64,000 nucleotides of DNA, from contig NW_026516826.1 of the NCBI RefSeq assembly GCF_025766255.1, positions 1 through 64,000 on the forward strand. Reading direction: 5' to 3'. Below the pieces are notes generated by a model. The model made no database searches. It saw only the letters and a list, made by a program, of their open reading frames with translations, and had not been told where the DNA came from. The DNA comes from Zychaea mexicana. Lineage: Eukaryota; Mucoromycota; Mucoromycetes; Mucorales; Lichtheimiaceae. Of the stretch, positions 1-12,253 are shown in pieces. Within the stretch, counting starts at the first letter, position 1. Every line of letters starts with the position of its first letter. The position numbers and the translations under genes are program-made.

Positions 1-251
1 TTGGTAGTACATGAAGAAATATATAATGATGCAGTGATTGGGCACCTTTATTTAAAGTGCTTTAGATATAGCATTGAAGTGACAGAAAAAAAGGTTTTTT
101 CATCGAATATGTGGTATTGTTGAATCAGTTGTTATTCAGATTATTAAGAAGGCAATATGGTCAATATTGAACACATCATTTGTTCCTGATTCCTAATCTC
201 ATAGCTACATCTCGAAATCTCAAACACGAACAACACCCCAAACGCTTCTAC

Positions 252-2556
252 TACTATTCCTACTACTACTACTACCCTCCCAGTTTTGATCTCAGCCAAC
301 CTTGCCCAGGCACGCCCTGAAAAAGTTGCCTGTCTTGTGTGGGAGCAACGCTTGAAGCAGCAATCACAGGAAACTGGTGAATGCTGGATGTACAAAGACA
401 AGTGGTCCCGCCAGGATGAGGAAGCGAAGAAGCAGAAAAAAGCAGAAGCTGCAGGCGAAGGTTAATATGGACACGCATAAAATAGGAAATTTAGCACAAA
501 TGTTTACACATGATGCAGTAGGCGTTCATGAGCCAAAACGACAGCGCAAGGTGACGAAGCTTTGGACGATCGTTACTGCTGCCATCGTGCAACTCTGAGC
601 TCCAGTACTGTGGAACTCGATCAAGAGAACTACGATGTAGATGGTGTTAAGCGACGTCCAGTTCAGAAAAAAAGCAAGTTGGATGCACAGCTAAGCTTAA
701 GGTCACTTGCTATGCTGAAGATTCTAGCTATGCTCATTTTGAGTATACTGGTGACCATACTGGCCATACACCGCCAAGCGTTGAAGATGTCCAATATCTG
801 CAGAATACACCAGAGGTCAACCAACGAATCTTGGAAGAATTGTGCAAAGGATATAACGTTCGTGATATCAGAATGTACCTGCAGCATGAATATCAAGCAT
901 TGCCGAGCAGCAGCCGTGCAGCACACATCAATACTGTTGATGTCTATAATATATATTATAGATATCGGCAGGAATTGTGCTTGAAAGCTGAAGATGATTT
1001 TGCTTCAGTTGAAGCATGGCTCAATGATTCCGCTCCAGGGCTATCATGTTTGGATCGGTGCTAATCCTAGCTACACAACGAATGCCGGAATTCCTAGCCA
1101 ACAGCTTTCGAAAGAGCACTTTGCTTTCGGATTTGTTGCTCCATGGCAAAAAGAACATTTGTTAGGTACCTCTGGCAAGTTTATCTGTTTGGATGCAACC
1201 CATGACGTCTCCCAATATCCTGGATGTGTCCTATACACGATGGTTATTCGTCACCCTGTAGTTGGCCGTGGCGTTCCTGTTTCATACTTGCTGACCACTG
1301 ATAAGTCATCGACTCCTCTGATCAGTTGGTTCCAGTCATTGGCTTCTCTTGGACTTGATCCTATTCGCTTTACGATCGATCGTGATTTCGCCGAAGACAA
1401 CGCCATCACATCCGTTTGGGCGCAATCAACGATTCAACATTGCCTATGGCATGTTAAGCGCGCATGGAATAAAAATGTTCAATCTAAGGTTGTTGGCATG
1501 AGAGGTCGTACAATTGTGCAAGCCAGAGAATATATCCGTGGTCGTTTGGATGAAATCATGTACGAAAAAGACAAGGAGAACTTTACATCGATTTTCCAGT
1601 CATTCCTTGGTGAAATGGAGAAAACGCAGCCATCCTTCCATGTGTATTTCGTACGCGAATGGGTTGACAGTCTAGGTGGCAGTGGATATCAGCGTTGGGC
1701 GGCGTGCTTTCAACCAGAAGTATACACCAATATGCAAACGAATAACTACGTCGAAACCTGGCATAATCAGTTGAAGACAGAATATTTGAAACGCAAACGC
1801 TTGCATCGACTTGATGTTTTGCTTGAAATTCTTTCTTCTGATGTGGCGTTTGATATCTTTAAAGAGGTAAAACGGCTACTTGCGAATGTTGGCAAAATGG
1901 GTCCTTATGAACACGCTATGCGTAAAGAAGAACAAGAAGCCGAAAAAGTGAATCGTGCAGAGCTCCCATCAAAAGTCCATGTGGTTCTGCTACGAAGTAC
2001 ACGGTTCAATCCTTTGTTGACAGCAGCACTACTTACAATGTAAATCAATTTTTCATATAGTCATTTGCATGTTTAATTTCTTATTCTCATTACTTACTTT
2101 ATATACTATCTATTCTAATAGGTTATTTCACATAATAGCCAAATCATTTCTTGCTCGTGTCCAAAGTTTGCTAGATCCTTGCTCCCATGTAAGCATATGT
2201 TTTTGGTGGAACAGTATGTAAAAACCGGTACTGTACGTCCATCTATGGCCACCCAGCAATATTGGATCGAGCATGCTACTGAATCAACGTCTCAAGCACT
2301 GCCGCACCAAGGTCAGCGTATTCCAACACCAACGGATGAGCTTAAGGATGTTTGCCAACAGATATCACAGGAAACAACAGCAATAAGGCGCCTTCTGGAG
2401 AAATACACCGTTCAAGATGGGCAAGCTGATTCTGTTGATGCTGTAATGGCCCAAATGACCAAACTTGCTGAAGATGCATCGAGCGTCAAAACCCAACTAA
2501 ACAACATCCTATCCCTACCATCTAATGCCAACTTCCACCGTCAAAACAATTCTTGA
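252..2556 (+). pseudogene. MULE-1: decayed Mutator-like transposase with SWIM finger
   Basis: A Mutator-like element (MULE) transposase, a nuclear DDE enzyme that cuts and reinserts its own element. It is close kin of the intact MULE-2 gene at 55720-58148, and alignment to that gene shows the damage. The N-terminal Cys/His region (about 250-700) is broken by stops. The middle part (about 690-1035, with KGYNVRD and VDVYNIYY) is open, then a frame change near 1036 leads into the catalytic part at 994-2043. There I see LDATHDVSQY with the first Asp, a second Asp in FTIDRDF, QHCLWHVK, and NNYVETWHNQLK with the likely catalytic Glu. The SWIM zinc finger (SCSCPKF...PCKHMF) lies at about 2150-2210 after a probable intron, followed by a Gln-rich tail to the stop at 2556. 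A partial second copy starts at 63868. The 5' start is not defined. Inactive as it stands. Confidence 0.85.
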
Positions 2557-3358
2557 TCACCATTTCCTTTATTTCATCTTATTATCTATAAATATATCGT
2601 ATAAATTATCAGCCACTATATAAAGTATCACCTATCTTTGCTTTCATAAAGTACTTACAATACAAACGATGAAAGACAATCCCACTCTTTTCTTTTGTCC
2701 CTCCTATATCCAACCACTGATACTATCCTTTAAGGGAACGCGTTTCCGGGGCTATAAAATAAGTGCAGTATGTAACATAACATAGACCGCTCAATAGCAT
2801 AATGGATGTGCATCCCACCCATTCTTTCATAAGATCTGCGTACCCATTAGCTGCACCAACATCTTTACTGGTTGCTGAAATGAAAGAGGCGGTATGATAG
2901 AGCAAGGAACAGTAGTAATATTAGACACTTGTGCACCCTTTATAATTATAAAAACTTAGAAAACACTTGCAGCACTTACCATCAGCATTGTAGATTACAA
3001 TAAATAAGCCTTGACCATTCCTTGAGATGGCGAATGCCAAACGGGTTAGACATTGTATGTGTTTATACGCGAGGTATGGAAACGAGTATTGTAAAAGTTT
3101 TGTGCATCGAGTACTAACACGCCGTAACAAGTTCTTGTATGTTTTTCGTCGTTCATCAAGGGCCATTGACGTTTGGATTATTGAATGGTGGAAGCGTCGA
3201 CGTCGATGGTAAAAGGAATCGGCAAATGCTCGTGTGTGTTTGGAGCAAGAACAAAGACAATAAAGGCCTTCGTTTTTACCGCAATGCTATACCAACAAAC
3301 ACACACGCGCGCACACACCTATGTATATCCAATATATACGTTCGTTCTTACCTCCATC
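2557..3358. other. no gene recognised
   Basis: About 800 bases downstream of MULE-1. Short open frames occur on both strands but none shows a domain, splice structure or neighbour that supports it. It may include the 3' end of the MULE element, but I could not find a matching terminal repeat. Confidence 0.5.
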
Positions 3359-4222
3359 TAGGGGTCGCAATCTGACCCGCGGGTCAAAACCAACCCGCAG
3401 GTTGAGGACGGGTCAACAGGTCGGGTTGATGCTTTTCTGACCCGTGGGTCGACCCGTCCAACCCTTGACCCGACCCGTTGACCCGTCATGACCCGTGTAT
3501 ACACATAATATGTATGAAGTACTTATATTTCAGTAGTCAATCTTCTTGTTAGGAAACATCATTAGTTGTCAATATGTCTGCTATAGAACTATAGCATAAA
3601 ACGTACTTAATTCTTTTTATTGTGGGATTATACTTTATGTTCAACAGTATGGGATAAGTAAGCTATAAGCAATATATATGATAGGAGTAAAGAAGTAGCA
3701 ATAGTGCAATAAGAATATACAATAGAGGGTAGCAGTAAGAGACGCGATTTAACAAAAGACAGAAAAGGAATTGAGAATAGAAAATCGAAGGAAGAAGAAA
3801 GAAGTGAAAAGAAAAGGGAAAAGGGAAAAGGATAATGGGCATATAGGGAAGTCGATTTTCAACCACACTTTAAATATTATGCTTTGTTTAAAGCATGTGA
3901 GCCCAAGTGATTTCTTTTGTGATGGCACAGAACCCTTTACCTTTAAGAACAATCACTCAAAACGTAGATGTTGCTAGCACTGTTAGGAATTTGCGTGCCA
4001 TCATCTTAGAAAGCTATATATATATGGAGTTTTGCACTTCCAGTGCTCAAGTTCAGGCTGATCGACACTTCCTTCATCACTACATTGAAATCAGTCTTGA
4101 CCCGTCAACCCGAGTTTTGACCCGTCGGGTTGAACGGGTCAGGTCGGGTCAGTGTTTTCTTGACCCATGGGTCAACGGGTCAGACCCTTGACCCGATCCG
4201 ACCCGTCCAATTGCGACCCCTA
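3359..4222. mobile_element. hAT-type MITE with GACCCG-rich ends
   Basis: An 864-bp non-autonomous element. The left end TAGGGGTCGCAAT is matched in inverted form by ATTGCGACCCCTA at the right end. The 8-bp sequence CCTCCATC is duplicated directly outside both ends (3351-3358 and 4223-4230). An 8-bp target duplication is the hallmark of the hAT superfamily. Both subterminal regions (about 3370-3500 and 4095-4205) are dense in GACCCG/CGGGTC words in both orientations, the usual look of transposase binding sites. The central 600 bases have no convincing gene. It must depend on a transposase from elsewhere. Confidence 0.88.
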
Positions 4223-4640
4223 CCTCCATCTCACCGCATATATTATAATTAAGTGTTGAGTCCAACTTCATCTCGAATCGCTGTTACAGTTGTGTCTATT
4301 GGAATTGATTTGAGCAGGTTTGACAGTGACCGTTAGTATAAAAGTGCAGATGCTTATTTCTGCCACAAATCGTAATTGCTCTCCCTGTGCTATTTAGCTA
4401 TCGCTCCCCATTCTCAATGAGCTTTACGATTTACAAATGCACTTTTATAATTACCTTGTCTCAAGATGAATGGCACACCATGTAGTTACAATGCTTTTTT
4501 TTGATCGCTGACAAAACATATACTGCTGCACTCAATGTTTTCTCCAAGTCCCTTTATTCTGTGCCTGCTACCCTTCACCTATCTGACTTTCAAAAAAATT
4601 GAAAACTGGGGGGGGGGCAAAGTTAAAGTCGGGGCAGAAT

Positions 4641-4772
4641 AAGGAACTTGTGCTTTATTCCTATCCTAATCACTCTCCTCATGCTTTCTTCGCTTCGCTC
4701 GGTTTGTGCTTCGCACATAGGTTGACACTATGCTTATTCCCTGTCTTAATTACCACTGCGCTCGTAAGGAGA
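4641..4772. repeat. solo unit of the 80-bp repeat
   Basis: About 1.3 units of the 80-bp tandem repeat that borders the inverted-repeat elements (14906-15490 and 30729-31050). Recognisable words are GCTTCGCTCGGTTTGTGCTT and AGGTTGACACTATGCTTATT. It sits alone here, next to a hairpin. Confidence 0.75.
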
Positions 4773-4860
4773 TATCCATAAGTTTAAAGTAATGGATTTT
4801 CTTGTGGATATACTATAATCCATAAGAAAATCCATTACTTTCAAACTTATGGATACCTTA
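4766..4860. repeat. 95-bp near-perfect hairpin
   Basis: Two arms of about 45 nt (4766-4812 and 4813-4860) are inverted complements. Each contains CCATAAGTTT and AAAATCCATTACTTT, or their complements, with only a few mismatches. A third partial copy of the arm follows at about 4880-4910. This is probably a very small foldback element. A related word, AAGTTATGGATACC, occurs at about 12220, just left of the big inverted repeat. Confidence 0.75.
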
Positions 4861-4919
4861 CTTGCAACTTTTCTTTCGTGAAAATCCATAAGTTTGAAGT
4901 TATGGATTCCTCGAACTAG

Positions 4920-6030
4920 TTTCTAGTAGGATTTGGGGGGTATAGACACAATAGGATGCATGTCTGCTGCACCTGCAGTCTATGTGGATCAATTTTGATT
5001 TTGTCTGTTTGCCGCTCATTTGCGATCATATAGGAGCAACATCGATATAACTATTTTAAAATATTCTATTTTTAACTGCAATATCAGTGGCAACGTAAAA
5101 TACGATGGGGTCCAGTACTACAAAGATTACGACGATTATTTACAGCATGAATGATGGCGATGAAATAGTAGAAAGCATATATGTGGTATTAAAAACGATG
5201 GATTTTATTCAAAAACAATAGCGCGATATAGTGTGCAGCAATCACAGTATTATAAACTACGGAATGACTATATCTACTCTAATAGTCAACTAAGAGAACG
5301 GAAGCAAAATGAAAATGCTTTGAGAAAGGCAAGGCGTAGTAGAGAAGAGCAGGTAAAGACCTCAAAGCATCATCTACTAAAGTAGAGTATGGGATAGAAA
5401 GTCAGTTAATTGTTTACAAAGCAGTGCTTGTTCAAATCGATTAACAAAACAAAAACACCCCCGAATGTACTTACAATAATGACTTCCGGATGAGATGAGA
5501 TCTACAGAGCTAGGGTATACGAATAATGTGAGATCGCTGCAGTTTGCAATGTCACTTAGCAACATGAGAAAAAGGTATAACATACTTACCAACGCTTGCT
5601 ACAACAACCCTTGAGTCGTAAGTGGTGCCTCCAGATAAAAAGTGAATTTTTGTTGAAAAGCGAGTTGGGAAGTCATTCCATAGTAGGAGAGGAGATACAA
5701 GATAAAATACCTTACACTGTATTGCCGGCGGGAGTGTTTGAGAAGAGAAAAAGAAAAGAAAAGGGAAAGAAAGAGGATAATTATGAACTTCAAGTCAATG
5801 CTACTTTATATACTCCCCATTTATGCTAGCCAAATGCACAATATTAAGGAGGGGAGCTACATAGATCAGCCTACAGATACAGATAAATAAATGCTGTAAA
5901 AGACGTGTTTTTTTTCTTCCTTGCTATTTCACTGCACATACTCTTCTTGTCTTTTTTTTTGTACAACGTAAATACTGCTCATTCATTAGTGTCTTTATAG
6001 TCCATAAAATGTTGCTTACTATTAATGTTA
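4920..6030. other. no gene recognised; likely left part of the CACTA-type element
   Basis: About 1.1 kb with only short open frames and T- or AG-rich stretches. It precedes the start of the gene at 6034 and may hold the promoter and left terminus of the tnp2-type element, but I could not identify a CACTA terminus. Confidence 0.4.
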
Positions 6031-6033
6031 TAG

Positions 6034-7152
6034 ATGTCTTCTTCAAACAACAACAATACCAGCAATATCATCAACGACCGTCGTGCCCAGCATCAGTTGC
6101 GCGTGGCGGAATCGCAAGATCGCTTGTCTCTCGCTTCTGTTCTTGATTCCAACAGGAAGCTCCAAGCCAAGATGACAACCGTCAAAAATCAGATTACGGG
6201 TTTGACGAGCGTCATTGACGCTATACAACAACAGCAACATACAACTGCTACACCAATCGTTGCTAACGGCCAGCAGCAGCCGGTGTCTTCTTCCATGACA
6301 CAGGGAGATGCCAGTGCAAGAGTGATTGTAATAAAAGAAAATAAAGCTTCTTATTATTGTCTTTTAACTATGTTATATTTCTATGGTAGGCGGCTATCCA
6401 TTCATGCGTCGCCAGTTTTCCCGAATGTGATCGCTGGAATTTCGAGAACAGCTTCAGACATCGGGATAACAAGATAGTTACAACAGCTATATTGGGCTTC
6501 GTTGCGACGAACCCAAGAACGAGTGGGTTGCTTAGTGACATGGATGTTCGCAAAAGAGTGAGAGCGTACTTCAATACGCTACGCACCAAGTCGCGCACCA
6601 CTGAGGAGACAGCTGCTCGATGTAGTGTGGATATCAGGCGCTATTCGCGAGTCTACAAAGTTAGTGCGCAAAGGGCGAGTGTATGTTCAAGTGCTTTCTA
6701 ACGTAAATATTAACGCTCAATCACATATAGAAATTGAAGACTCGCATTGCCACACGCCAGCGCCATGCAGAGGATCTGGAATCGCGCTTCCCTGGATGCG
6801 AGCGTCTCCTTCGGAGAGAATGTATGTCGCCAGAGATGAGTGACGATGAGGAGGGAGGACGAGGACGAGTGTTGCGACGTTTGGTGCCTGCCTTGAGATC
6901 GAGCATGGTAATTCATTATTTAAAACACTCACGAAAATCCAGTGTTGTTAAGTATCGGAAAAGTTGCTAATATTATAGCGATACTTTGCATAGGCCAATG
7001 AATTTTTGGACGATTTGGACGCGAAGTCTAAGGCCGCTGCTGCAACCGGGACAAGAAGGCCTAATGGGGAGTACACCAGACTCGTGATCCCGGATAGTGA
7101 CGTCCAGATCGAGCAAGACGTGCTCAACACTTTGCCCGACTGGGCAAAATAA
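6034..7152 (+). CDS. four-exon gene of unknown function beside a tnp2 transposase
   Basis: Exons 6034-6321, 6390-6659, 6731-6907 and 6994-7152 join without a frame change; every exon is a whole number of codons. They give about 297 residues. Donors are GTGATT, GTTAGT and GTAATT; acceptors all end in TAG. The product starts MSSSNNNN, has a Gln-rich segment with likely coiled-coil character (about residues 25-75), a basic central part (RKRVRAYFNTLRTKSR), an acidic patch (SDDEEGGRGR) and ends LPDWAK. I do not recognise a domain. It converges on the tnp2 transposase with only 119 bases between stops, as accessory genes of two-gene transposons often do. I infer a DNA-binding or regulatory partner of that transposase. 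It is undamaged while its neighbour is broken. Confidence 0.65.
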
Positions 7153-7271
7153 AATTCTTTTTTTTATCGCAATCTTTATTTTTTCTACAAAAACACTTTT
7201 CTAGCTAGCGGTATCACTATGCTCCTAGCACTATTGGCGTTTCTTTGTGAACCAAACTTGACAATGGCCAC

Positions 7272-10200
7272 CTACGAGTGAATCCGGTGGATAGGCAAGA
7301 TGGAGTCAGTTCCTTCTGCCATAAAACTACTAAACCACTCTTCCAGACCCTCATCTTCAAAGCGTTGCTGCCTTGCTGCTGCGCGATACCAACGGATGAA
7401 GGCAAATGAGTGCGTCTTCTGTCTGCCATCAACGAGGAGATTGTGCTTGAAAAAAAATTGGACCTGGCTGGTCCACGCAACGACTCCATTACCCTGAATA
7501 AACAAGGCTTGAACGTAGGACCCACGCAAAGATCTCGAAGTTGCTGACTGGTAAGTCTGTCCGAAAATCTCAATTGCTCGAAATGTTTCCACCCCGTCGT
7601 GCACTATGAGTGTGTGAGGATGGATCGGTCGTTGACCAGACTGGGCACTGATGACAGTCGTTTGATCATAATGTTGCTGATAGAAGCTGACGAGCAGGTT
7701 TAAGCGATCACCTGGCAGCCGTGTTGTTTTTCCACTTGTCATGGAAGTGATCGTGTCAGGGGGCAACGGCTCGCTACCGTCCACGTCGATACCCATGTCT
7801 AAGGATAATTGGATGAAAGCGTACGGGTCGAATGGCGTGTCATTGTTGGTGTATGAGACGAGGGAGGATACATATTGACCGGCCATTTGTACAAGCATCC
7901 CGAGCTGTTGTGGTAGCTGAGCAAAGCGGTCAGCCTCATTCGTCACGAAATCAAGAGCACTGGCCTTCTCGACGAATCGTTTCATGAAGGTAACCTCGAA
8001 AGAGTCCTTCTGGTTCGTGTACGCGTCTTTCAAGAAACCGTTGTATCGCTCGAAGCTGAACAACCAATGTGCGTAGACCGGCCCAAAGTCTTCGATGGTG
8101 GTACGTAAATGCAGGTGCAAATGCATATTGGCGTAACAAAATCAGGACCGTATAATGCTGCACAACCACATATGAAACGCTCGAATAAAATGTGAGCTTG
8201 GTCGAGACGCTCATATGTGGCCGTGGTTTGGACAATGTGACGGCACGCAGCGACGAAAAGCATCCAGTTCGCCATGTGATCAGGAGGGAGGATGGGTTTG
8301 AGGACAAATGCGGAGTAGACGAGCGTCCATGTCTTCCAGTCCTCAGCCGTCATGAAGCCAAACTTGCGCTGGATCTTGCGCTTCAGGGTAGGCATTCCAG
8401 GCGGCAACACAATACCGTCAGCGCGCTCTTGCATAACCTCATAGTCAGCTTCACGGAAATAACCGAAAGTCCTCCATCCAGACACCATCCGAGCGGCAGT
8501 CCCCAGAAACAAATTGTGCATAACATCAATAAGTACAGACGAGACCGGATCAAAGTAGTGAAGACGATGGAGCTGCGACCAGCGCGTCCCTGTCTCATGC
8601 TCGACGTTGTATCGCGCTCTTGGTGTTGTTGCTGCTAGCCATTGCTGCGCGTCGCGTAGGTTACCCTCCTTTGTCCGCAGGTCCGAGGACGGAATTTGGT
8701 GACCTGAATAATCCAGTTTTGTAGTGCCTGGAAAAACGACAAACTCGCGCATGCATTTGCTACATGCTCGCGTACTGGCATGCGAAGTGAAGCCACCAAC
8801 CTTCCGAGCAGCAGGTATATTGCAGGCAACGTTAAGCAGAGCTGCGCGAATGCGTGTGCCTTGTGGTTCTTGGAATGTGCTCATCTCAATGCCGTCGTAC
8901 AGGGCAATGAGATCGTCGACTAATGGCTCAAGGTAGTGGTTCATCTCGTAGGTCTTCGGCTCACTTGGTCCAGGCATAACACCTACAAGTATGACGTTCT
9001 CCACTTTTTGGCGATCGGCGCGAGGGAGGTTGTTGATGGTGATGTAAATGGCGCCACACGAGTAACCGGTGTCAAAAGGCGCAAGCCAATCGACGTTAAG
9101 TGTCAGCATCTACGAGCGAGGGTCTTCAACAAAGGTGATATTGTTGGAATCCTGGAGACTGACCCATTTCATGCCTTCATACACATCGCCGAGTTCTCCT
9201 GCTCTTGGACCCGACGATTTCGCCACCCAAGGATTTTGTCCTCGAAACCTCGTCGCATGAAGAACCTTTTCAGGGCTTGTTGTAAGGGATGGTAGGTATA
9301 TTCTTTAATAGGAGAGCGACGGTTGTTGGTGGTTGTTTTAAACAGAGGTGTGTTGCAAGAATCTCCGTCGATTATGCTGCTTGGCTTGGTGCATCGCTCG
9401 TGCAACATTGGTGACGGCAGATATATGGCGTGGCATTTGCTGCAGGCGACATATTTTTGTAGATCCTGTGTCAACCGGTTAAAGCCAATAGCTTGTCGTA
9501 TCCCAGCAATTGTAGACGGAATAATGGTGTTTTCGGGGAGGACATGAAGGCCGGCGAACAAGGTTATGATGAATGTGATCAGCATGGATGCGACACGCTC
9601 GGATAGATAGTGGAGTTGGAATAAACAAATGAAGATGAAGACGAATATCAATGGTTGTGGGATGGAATCGAGCAGGTTTGTTGCGGCTAATAGTGTTGGC
9701 GGTTCATCTATTGCATAGCAGTTATTAACTCTGATTTCTTTTCCACATTATTTCTAGTAGCACCATTACTACCACTAACCTACTGTATCATCTTCGACTA
9801 TATTATCGAATTCGACGTCGTCAGCCTGGTACATCAATTCATCGTCATCTCTTTCTTGATCCGTTACTGGTTAGTCACCTCCAAATGATTCATATGGCAA
9901 GGTTACACCAGAATTCGCCGCAGTTACTACTAGATTCTAACAAGGAACACATAATCAGTTCAATAAAGCGAAACATAGTGCAACATCGCAACTCACAACT
10001 AGTACCATCAACACAATTACCATTATCAACTACGTCGGCATTATGATCAGGCAGTTATAGATCATCGACTTCCATCTGCATATCGCCCCCATCCACCATC
10101 GGCAGAGTTTGATCTACATATGGCGAATCAGTATAATGCAACATTCGATACGAGCATAAAAACTAGTCTGTGAAAGCTCTGCTACCGTACCGTTGATTTC

Positions 10201-10350
10201 CTGCTGTAAATTATACTGTTCGTCAGCCCTGACATGATCAGTATACGCTCTCAGAGTGACTCGACGGTATCCCTCCGGATGTGCCCAATAATTTCGACAA
10301 AAGCATAACATGAACTCGCCGTTTTGCTGTTGGCTGTTCAAGTTGGACAT
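7272..10350 (-). pseudogene. tnp2: tnp2-type (CACTA) transposase, frameshifted
   Basis: Matches the layout of the tnp2/Transposase_21 family of CACTA elements, a DDE enzyme acting in the nucleus. The start at 10350 gives MSNLNSQQQN and a Cys/His segment (CFCRNYWAHPEG). Later parts show LNVDWLAPF (first Asp), a CSKCMREF zinc pair, VMHNLFLG with the preceding Asp, and LFSFERYNG with the Glu. Damage seen: one base lost near 9193, a TAG stop just before MLTLNVDW (about 9110), and one base lost near 8128, so that the TPNMHLHLHL stretch continues in another frame to the stop at 7272. The region 9650-10110 is acidic and probably contains introns. Not functional as written. Confidence 0.85.
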
Positions 10351-10519
10351 CGTCAAGGAAACAAGGGTACGTGAAGAATATCAGTGGTGTTTTAATAAGT
10401 CTGTTGCTTTCTTCGCTCTCTTTTATATCTTTTTCTAAGAATCAATTATTTATCTATATTATAGCACTCATCGTTAAGGGTGCAGACGCATCAGGCTACT
10501 TCATTATTATTTTAATTTG

Positions 10520-10830
10520 CACATTGGTGATACGCGCATGTTTTCGACCACGTTATTGATTGTTCCTTAGGAAATATCTTGGCGCCACGAGCACATGATG
10601 ACAGCGGTATCAACATCACTACTGATTTTTTTAAATTATATTAATATAAGCTTCTTGGCAGTATGCGCACGTTGCTAACCACCAATTTATTGATCCTTTC
10701 TCAAGAAGGATCTGGGCAACATACACACATGATAATAACAAACATTTTTTTTCTTTGGGTATGAACGTTATTGATCACTTTAATCATTGATAATTTAGTC
10801 ACTTTGACAGCAAAAGCACATGTTGTAAGC
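10520..10830. repeat. diverged tandem repeats, possible CACTA subterminal region
   Basis: Two to three loose copies of a unit of about 120-130 bases, each with a CG-containing 'GCGCAYGTT' word, 'TTATTGATY...TT' and 'CACATGATRA'. Subterminal repeats are usual in CACTA elements, and this lies just upstream of the tnp2 gene, but I found no terminal CACTA motif. Confidence 0.35.
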
Positions 10831-12253
10831 AAACAAAAGATCGTGGCAGCATAAATACCAAACAACGTCCTTCTCTGCGTCGCGTGCTGTTTATATCTAG
10901 CTATCCGGTATGGCTTTACATCAGATAATTAATAAGAAAGGGGTCTGTAATAAAATATCAAATGAACCACATGTATTCAATTTTCGAGGCTACGTGAGCG
11001 CATAAGGTTGAGTAGCCTTTTTCTGATCAACTAAAACATTTCTCTCTACTGGTGCCTCGTGAAAAGAAATGTCTTCCCTTTCTTCCTCAACGCACTCTTC
11101 CTCGAACTCGATACGCCGTCTCTTCACCCTTTCCTTTCCGATGGCGCCATTTCGGTCCAATCCATTCCTCACGTTCTGTTAATCAGCGACGCGCAACCAT
11201 TCTAATTCCCGTTACTAGCAATTTCCGATTACACCATTCAGAAAAAAAGCTGTAAAAGTCAATGTGCTAATTACCAGCTTTTTATTTAAAGTTTGACGTC
11301 TTATGCACTCTGTAAGTTTAACGTTGAAATCGCCTAGCAAAATTAGTGGTGGTAATGAAAAATGACTAAAGGACATACTCATCTACCATTCACTTTCTGA
11401 TATATATGTTCCTCTATTGTGCTAATGTATGGCACCTTCATTGCTTCAGCACTACTTCCTGCATTGCATATCAGGTGCTGAGCCTCTCTCTTGGCCCAGT
11501 TCTACAGTATAACGTTTCTTGGAACAGAATAAAATGAAGTATTTGCAGCTGCTTGCATATATGTCGCCCATCGCTTGACTATGTTCTTTTTCTTTTCTGA
11601 TGTGTCCCCTAAAATAAAGGGGAAGGACAGCCCGCTTCCTTTGAGCAGATCATTGCAATAATAAGTTATTGTGGTAGCTTTTGTTTTAACAGTCGAACGA
11701 TGGCTATGCTGTCCGAACTTTCTTCAACAAGCGGTTTTTCATCAGTGTTCTGCATTGCTGAGCATGTTGCATACCCATACTCCTTGAGTACGGTCTGCTA
11801 CAGCAACTGTGAAAAAAAACCTGCCCAAATTGAAATCCGTGCCCCCTACTCCCATCAATATTGCAACCCTTGGCTTTTTTCTCCTCTTGTAACCACTCAA
11901 TCTAATAATAAGTATACATGCCTTGAACAGGTACCCCTAATATACTGTCCAGACCTTTGCATCTGGCAAGAGATTTTTTTCTTATTAGCTTGTGATAGCA
12001 CCCCCAATTTTATATGATGCCGCCTTGAAGTTGCTGCTTTTCTACTTGTAACCTTCATGCTTCATATAGATGCCTACCCCCACATATTGGAAAATAGCTT
12101 ACAGAAGCTCAGTATTTTTTGCTTTTTCACTTTCGGCCCTTATGTCCCCCCTCCAAAACTTTGGGGTACTGGCTTCCCCTATCTCCCAACTTCAATTTAT
12201 TGAAAATCTATAACTTTTCAAAGTTATGGATACCTCTCTACGGCGCAGTATAC
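10831..12253. other. no gene recognised
   Basis: About 1.4 kb with weak open frames only. One (11700-12017, plus strand) could encode 105 residues but has no recognisable motif and ordinary composition. I would not call it a gene. Confidence 0.45.
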
